This document shows positions 60,094-64,000 of a stretch of 64,000 nt of DNA, piece after piece. How positions within the stretch are numbered: position 1 is the first letter of the stretch; every line of letters begins with the position of its first letter. The DNA is from an uncultured Alphaproteobacteria bacterium (GTDB taxonomy: Bacteria > Pseudomonadota > Alphaproteobacteria > HIMB59 > GCA-002718135): the NCBI GenBank assembly GCA_902590695.1, contig CACIXR010000007.1, positions 20,744-84,743 of the forward strand. The letters run 5' to 3'. The notes under the pieces are model-generated. The model was not told the origin of the DNA and did no database searches. It saw nothing but the letters and a program-made list of their open reading frames with translations. A program made the translations under genes and the position numbers.

Positions 60094-61173
60094 GTGGCAG
60101 ATATAAATATAAATACTGTTAATAAATATTTTGGAGACGTCCACGTAATTAAAGACGTATCTCTAGATATCAAAAGTCAATCATTCACAGTTCTAGTCGG
60201 ACCTAGTGGTTGTGGTAAATCAACTATGTTAAGAATGATAGCAGGACTGGAAGATATCAATTCAGGTACAATTTCAATTGATGGTCAAGTGGTTAATGAT
60301 TTACCACCAAAGCAAAGAAATATTGCAATGGTGTTTCAATCTTATGCATTGTACCCTCATATGACTGTATTTGATAATATGGCATTTGGATTAAAATTAG
60401 AAAAAAGATCTAAAGATGAAATTAATGAAAGAGTAAATGAAGCTGCAAGAATTCTTCAAATAGAAGATTATCTTCAAAGAAAACCAAAACAACTTTCAGG
60501 TGGTCAAAGACAACGTGTTGCAATTGGAAGAGCAATCACAAGAAAGCCAAAAGTTTTCTTGTTTGATGAACCACTTTCTAACCTTGATGCTGCATTGAGG
60601 GTTCAAATGAGAGTTGAATTAGCAAAACTTCATAATGAACTAGAAGCAACAATGATCTACGTTACACATGATCAAACAGAAGCAATGACTCTAGCAGATG
60701 ATATTGTAGTTCTTGATACAGGTATCGTTTCACAAAAAGGATCCCCATTAGAACTTTATGATAGACCAAATAATATGTTCGTAGGTGGATTTATTGGTTC
60801 ACCAAAAATGAACTTTATTTCAAGTAAGATATTAAGCAAAAGTTCTGATGCTACAGAAGTTGATATTATGGGAATGTCAAAAATATCAGTCTCTAAAATG
60901 TCAGCATCCTCCTCGGAGGGTGATTCAGTAACTCTAGGTATTAGACCTGAACACTTAGTAGTAAATGGTGACTCAGATGGATCTTGGGAAAGTAAAGTAT
61001 TTGTTGTTGAAAAACTTGGTGACGTTACTTACCTATACCTTGAAAAAGATGGAGAGCCATTAGTTGCTGAAACTGAAGGACATTCAGAAATTAAAGTTGG
61101 TGATACTGTAAAAGTTGGTTTTCCTGCTGGAAGATGCCAGTTATTTGACAGTTCAGGACAAGCTTTTAAATAA
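60094..61173 (+). CDS. Carbohydrate ABC transporter ATP-binding protein (UgpC/MsmK/AglK-type)
   Basis: LVGPSGCGKSTMLRMIAGLEDI, LSGGQRQRVAIGRAI, LFDEPLSNLDAALR, C-terminal OB/TOBE. GTG 60094 behind AAAGGAGG preferred over 60043. Confidence 0.94.
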   Translation: MADININTVNKYFGDVHVIKDVSLDIKSQSFTVLVGPSGCGKSTMLRMIAGLEDINSGTISIDGQVVNDLPPKQRNIAMVFQSYALYPHMTVFDNMAFGLKLEKRSKDEINERVNEAARILQIEDYLQRKPKQLSGGQRQRVAIGRAITRKPKVFLFDEPLSNLDAALRVQMRVELAKLHNELEATMIYVTHDQTEAMTLADDIVVLDTGIVSQKGSPLELYDRPNNMFVGGFIGSPKMNFISSKILSKSSDATEVDIMGMSKISVSKMSASSSEGDSVTLGIRPEHLVVNGDSDGSWESKVFVVEKLGDVTYLYLEKDGEPLVAETEGHSEIKVGDTVKVGFPAGRCQLFDSSGQAFK

Positions 61174-61192
61174 TAGAATCGTATTGAATATT

Positions 61193-61210
61193 GCCCCTAA
61201 TATAAGGGGC
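61193..61210 (+). terminator. Hairpin downstream of the UgpC-type ATPase gene
   Basis: GCCCC-taatataa-GGGGC; T-rich run follows ~10 nt later (TCCCTTTTTT). Confidence 0.55.
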
Positions 61211-61269
61211 AGTACATCCCTTTTTTAAAAATTTTCAATAAATATCATAAATTTAAACTAAAATATTGA

Positions 61270-61334
61270 TGGGCAGAGGGTTCATATTATTTCCTCCTAT
61301 AAGAAGTATTCCTCTTATAAAACTTTTCTGCCCA
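61270..61334. other. Unassigned structured element (nested inverted repeats)
   Basis: Outer arms TGGGCAGA (61270-61277)/TCTGCCCA (61327-61334); inner arms TATAAGA (61298-61304)/TCTTATA (61313-61319). Confidence 0.55.
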
Positions 61335-61368
61335 CCAAATTTGAAAAGTTATTTAAGAGGGATACCAA

Positions 61369-62520
61369 TTATAGTTTTTGTTTCGCAGTCCAAGAATTTT
61401 CCTTATTTATTGGAATGTGTTTATTAAGAGTTAAAAGAACATTTTCAGCTAATTTTCTATACGTCGTTAATTTTCCTCCATAGATGTTTAATAATGGCGC
61501 CTGTGAACCATCCTCATTTAAGTCGAATATATAGTCTCTAGTAACTTTTGATGCTTCTTTGAAATCTTCAATAAGTGGTCTAATTCCAGAATAAGAACTT
61601 ACCACATCATCTCTCGATATTTGTTTAATGAAATATTTATTTACTGAATTTAATAAATAATCAATTTCACTTTCATCAATTTTTGGATTTTCTGGTGAAA
61701 AGACTTCTGTTTCGGTGGTGCCAATAAGGGAATATTCCTCTTTATAAGGTATAACAAAAATTATTCTGTTATCTTCATTTTGTAAAGTGAAAGCTTTTTT
61801 CTGACTATAAAGACTTTTAGTTATTATGTGACTACCTTTTACAAGTCGAATTGATTTATTTGAATTTAATTTAATAACATTACTTAAAACTTCATTTATC
61901 CAAGGTCCAGCAGCATTAATAAGAATTTTAGATTTAAGTATAGTATTATCATCTAAAGATATATCCCAAATATTTTTATTTCGTTTTGCATCTATAACTT
62001 TTCTATTTTGAATAATAATAGCACCTTTTTTCTTTGCATCTTCAACATTTAACTGAACGAGTTTTTTATCGTCAACTTGTAAATCATAATATTGGAAACC
62101 AATTTTAAATTGATCTTTTAAAATGTTAGGAATTTCCTTTTTAATATTTATAGTTGAAGATTTTGGTATAGTCATTTTGCCGCCAATATTATCATATAAA
62201 AATAATCCTAATTTAATTAACCATTTAGGTCTTAAAGATTTTTGATAAGGTATAATAAAAGGTAATGGTGTTGTTATATTACTGGCAATTTTTTTAATTA
62301 CCTCTCTTTCCTTGAGAGATTCACGTACAAGGCGAAATTCATAATTTTCAAGATACCTTAATCCGCCGTGTATTAATTTTGTAGACCAAGATGAAGTGGC
62401 TGAGCCAACTGTATTTTTTTCAACTAAACAAACTTTTAAATTTCTGCCTGATGCATCTCTAACAATTCCAGCACCATTAATACCTCCACCAATAACTAAA
62501 ATATCAAAAGTTTCATTCAT
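61369..62520 (-). CDS. glpD: Glycerol-3-phosphate dehydrogenase, C-terminally short
   Basis: FDILVIGGGINGAGIVRDASGRNLKVCLVEKNTVGSATSSWSTKLIHGGLRYLE, INAAGPWINE, YSGIRPL, LLNIYGGKLTTYRKLAENVL; ends at SWTAKQKL*. Confidence 0.9.
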   Translation of the reverse strand: MNETFDILVIGGGINGAGIVRDASGRNLKVCLVEKNTVGSATSSWSTKLIHGGLRYLENYEFRLVRESLKEREVIKKIASNITTPLPFIIPYQKSLRPKWLIKLGLFLYDNIGGKMTIPKSSTINIKKEIPNILKDQFKIGFQYYDLQVDDKKLVQLNVEDAKKKGAIIIQNRKVIDAKRNKNIWDISLDDNTILKSKILINAAGPWINEVLSNVIKLNSNKSIRLVKGSHIITKSLYSQKKAFTLQNEDNRIIFVIPYKEEYSLIGTTETEVFSPENPKIDESEIDYLLNSVNKYFIKQISRDDVVSSYSGIRPLIEDFKEASKVTRDYIFDLNEDGSQAPLLNIYGGKLTTYRKLAENVLLTLNKHIPINKENSWTAKQKL

Positions 62521-63118
62521 GCTTAAATTTAATAAATCTATTAATTTCGTGAATTATTATTTCAGGGTCAGTTAAATGTATAGTTAAAAAACCAAGTTTC
62601 TTTGCAGCCTCAATATTCTCTTTTTTATCATCAATAAATACAGTTTCCTCTGGAATTAGATTAAAACGACTTGTAGCTAATTTATATATTTCAGCATTAG
62701 GTTTAACCAATTTTTCTTTTCCAGATATTATTAGGCCATCAAATTTATTTAAGAATGGATATTTTTTATCCATACCTTGAAATGTTTCCCAAGACCAATT
62801 TGACAAAACATAACACTCATATTTTTTATTTTTTAAATGCTCTAAAACATCCACTGAATACTGAAAAATTTTTCTGAACATTTTATGATGATTTTTATAA
62901 TATAATTTAATTTTATCTTCATAATCAGGATAAGTTTTGATTAGATCAGTTTCAGCATCTTTTATAAGTCTTCCAGCATCTTGTTGGATATTCCATTCAT
63001 CATTGCAAATATTATTGAGAAAATTGTCTCTTTCTTCTTTGTCTTTAATTACATCTTTATAAAAATAATGAGGGTCCCAATCAAAAAAAACACCACCTAA
63101 ATCAAAAAGAAATTTCAT
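62513..63118 (-). CDS. HAD-superfamily hydrolase
   Basis: MKFLFDLGGVFFDWDP motif I, VLSNWSWETF motif II, GKEKLVKPNAEIYKLA, ETVFIDDKKENIEAAKKLGF. Confidence 0.92.
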   Translation of the reverse strand: MKFLFDLGGVFFDWDPHYFYKDVIKDKEERDNFLNNICNDEWNIQQDAGRLIKDAETDLIKTYPDYEDKIKLYYKNHHKMFRKIFQYSVDVLEHLKNKKYECYVLSNWSWETFQGMDKKYPFLNKFDGLIISGKEKLVKPNAEIYKLATSRFNLIPEETVFIDDKKENIEAAKKLGFLTIHLTDPEIIIHEINRFIKFKHE

Positions 63119-63150
63119 GTATAAGTATTTTGTTTATAAATAAATATTAA

Positions 63151-64000
63151 ATGAGTGCATTAATAGACTATATTCAAATAGAAATACATAAAACATATAA
63201 TAAAAAATATTCCAAAAAGTATATAGAAGATAAATTAATTCCAATCATAAATTATATTTGCTCTAGTAAATCGAAAAAATTCCTATTTGGAGGCTCTCAG
63301 GGTATTGGAAAATCATCATTTATTAATATTATCTCTAAAACTATTGAAAAGTTTTATAATAAGAAAATACTTTTGCTTAGTTTAGATAATTATTATTTAT
63401 CAAGAAAACAACGATCTCAATTATCAAATAAAATACATCAATTGTTAATAACTCGAGGTGTTCCTGGGACACATGATATTGAAAAATTAATTAAAAATAT
63501 AAAACAATTCAATAAAAGTAAATACCCTATCACATCGCCTCTATTTGATAAGTTGATTGATGATACGACTAAATCAACTAAAATAACTAAAACTAAATGT
63601 GATATTCTTTTCTTAGAAGGTTGGTGTTGTGGAAGTACAGAAATTCCAAAAAAAATTCTTCATAAAAATATAAATAATTTAGAAAAAATTAAAGATCCAA
63701 AATATCAATGGAGAAATTTCTATAATAATAAATTAAAATTAGAATATAAAAAATTATTTAAATTATTCGATGAACTTATTTTTTTGAAGACATCCTCTTT
63801 TGGTAATGTTTTCAAATGGCGATTAAAGCAGGAAAAAACTAATCAATCAAAAAACAAAAAATCAAAAAGAATGACTCCAAATGAAATTAAATATTTTGTT
63901 CAACATTATGAGAAAATAACTAAATGGATGATGAAGGATCTAAATAAAAAAGCTCAGATCGTTATTAAATTTGAAAAAAATCATAAAATTTCTTCAATAA
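63151..64000 (+). CDS. P-loop kinase (glycerate kinase/uridine kinase-like), partial at right edge; absent from ORF track
   Basis: Manual translation MSALIDYIQIEIHKTYNKKYSKKYIEDKLIPIINYICSSKSKKFLFGGSQGIGKSSFINIISKTIEKFYNKKILLLSLDNYYLSRKQR...TRGVPGTHDIEKL...CDILFLEGWCCGS; no stop before 64000. Confidence 0.8.
   Translation, partial: MSALIDYIQIEIHKTYNKKYSKKYIEDKLIPIINYICSSKSKKFLFGGSQGIGKSSFINIISKTIEKFYNKKILLLSLDNYYLSRKQRSQLSNKIHQLLITRGVPGTHDIEKLIKNIKQFNKSKYPITSPLFDKLIDDTTKSTKITKTKCDILFLEGWCCGSTEIPKKILHKNINNLEKIKDPKYQWRNFYNNKLKLEYKKLFKLFDELIFLKTSSFGNVFKWRLKQEKTNQSKNKKSKRMTPNEIKYFVQHYEKITKWMMKDLNKKAQIVIKFEKNHKISSI

Noticed and set aside
61270-61337. tRNA or tRNA-like gene ending in CCACCA
   Set aside because: Acceptor-like ends pair, but there is no D or T arm and no anticodon stem, and the length is too short for a canonical tRNA.

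Overview
AT-rich window from a streamlined, probably marine alphaproteobacterium (SAR11/HIMB59/AEGEAN-169-like; the taxon is an inference from composition and gene content). It is mostly compact housekeeping and transport DNA: tRNA-His, tRNA-Phe, tRNA-Thr; glnB-glnA, parE, glpK, a yacG-infA-hisD-hisG-murA block, clpS-clpA, dacA, pmm, ugd; and several sugar ABC-transporter operons (an ADP-ribosylglycohydrolase-linked system, a ribose-type system and an alpha-glucoside-type system). I see no prophage, transposon, CRISPR array or recognisable defence island. The best non-coding signals are: (1) a tandem pair of glnA-motif (glutamine riboswitch) aptamers with compensatory stem changes between glnB and glnA, followed by a terminator-like hairpin; (2) an MntR-box-like dyad between mntR and a divergent 10-TM putative metal exporter; (3) an FkbM-like gene split exactly at an in-frame A_AAA_AAG heptamer; (4) an unexplained structured element beside a GlpD that lacks its C-terminal domain; (5) the same hairpin arrangement after the binding-protein gene in three ABC operons. 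The ORF track misses yacG (59 aa), a 49-aa ORF overlapping murA, a 38-aa membrane ORF and a right-edge partial P-loop kinase. All calls are by eye; no database search was run.
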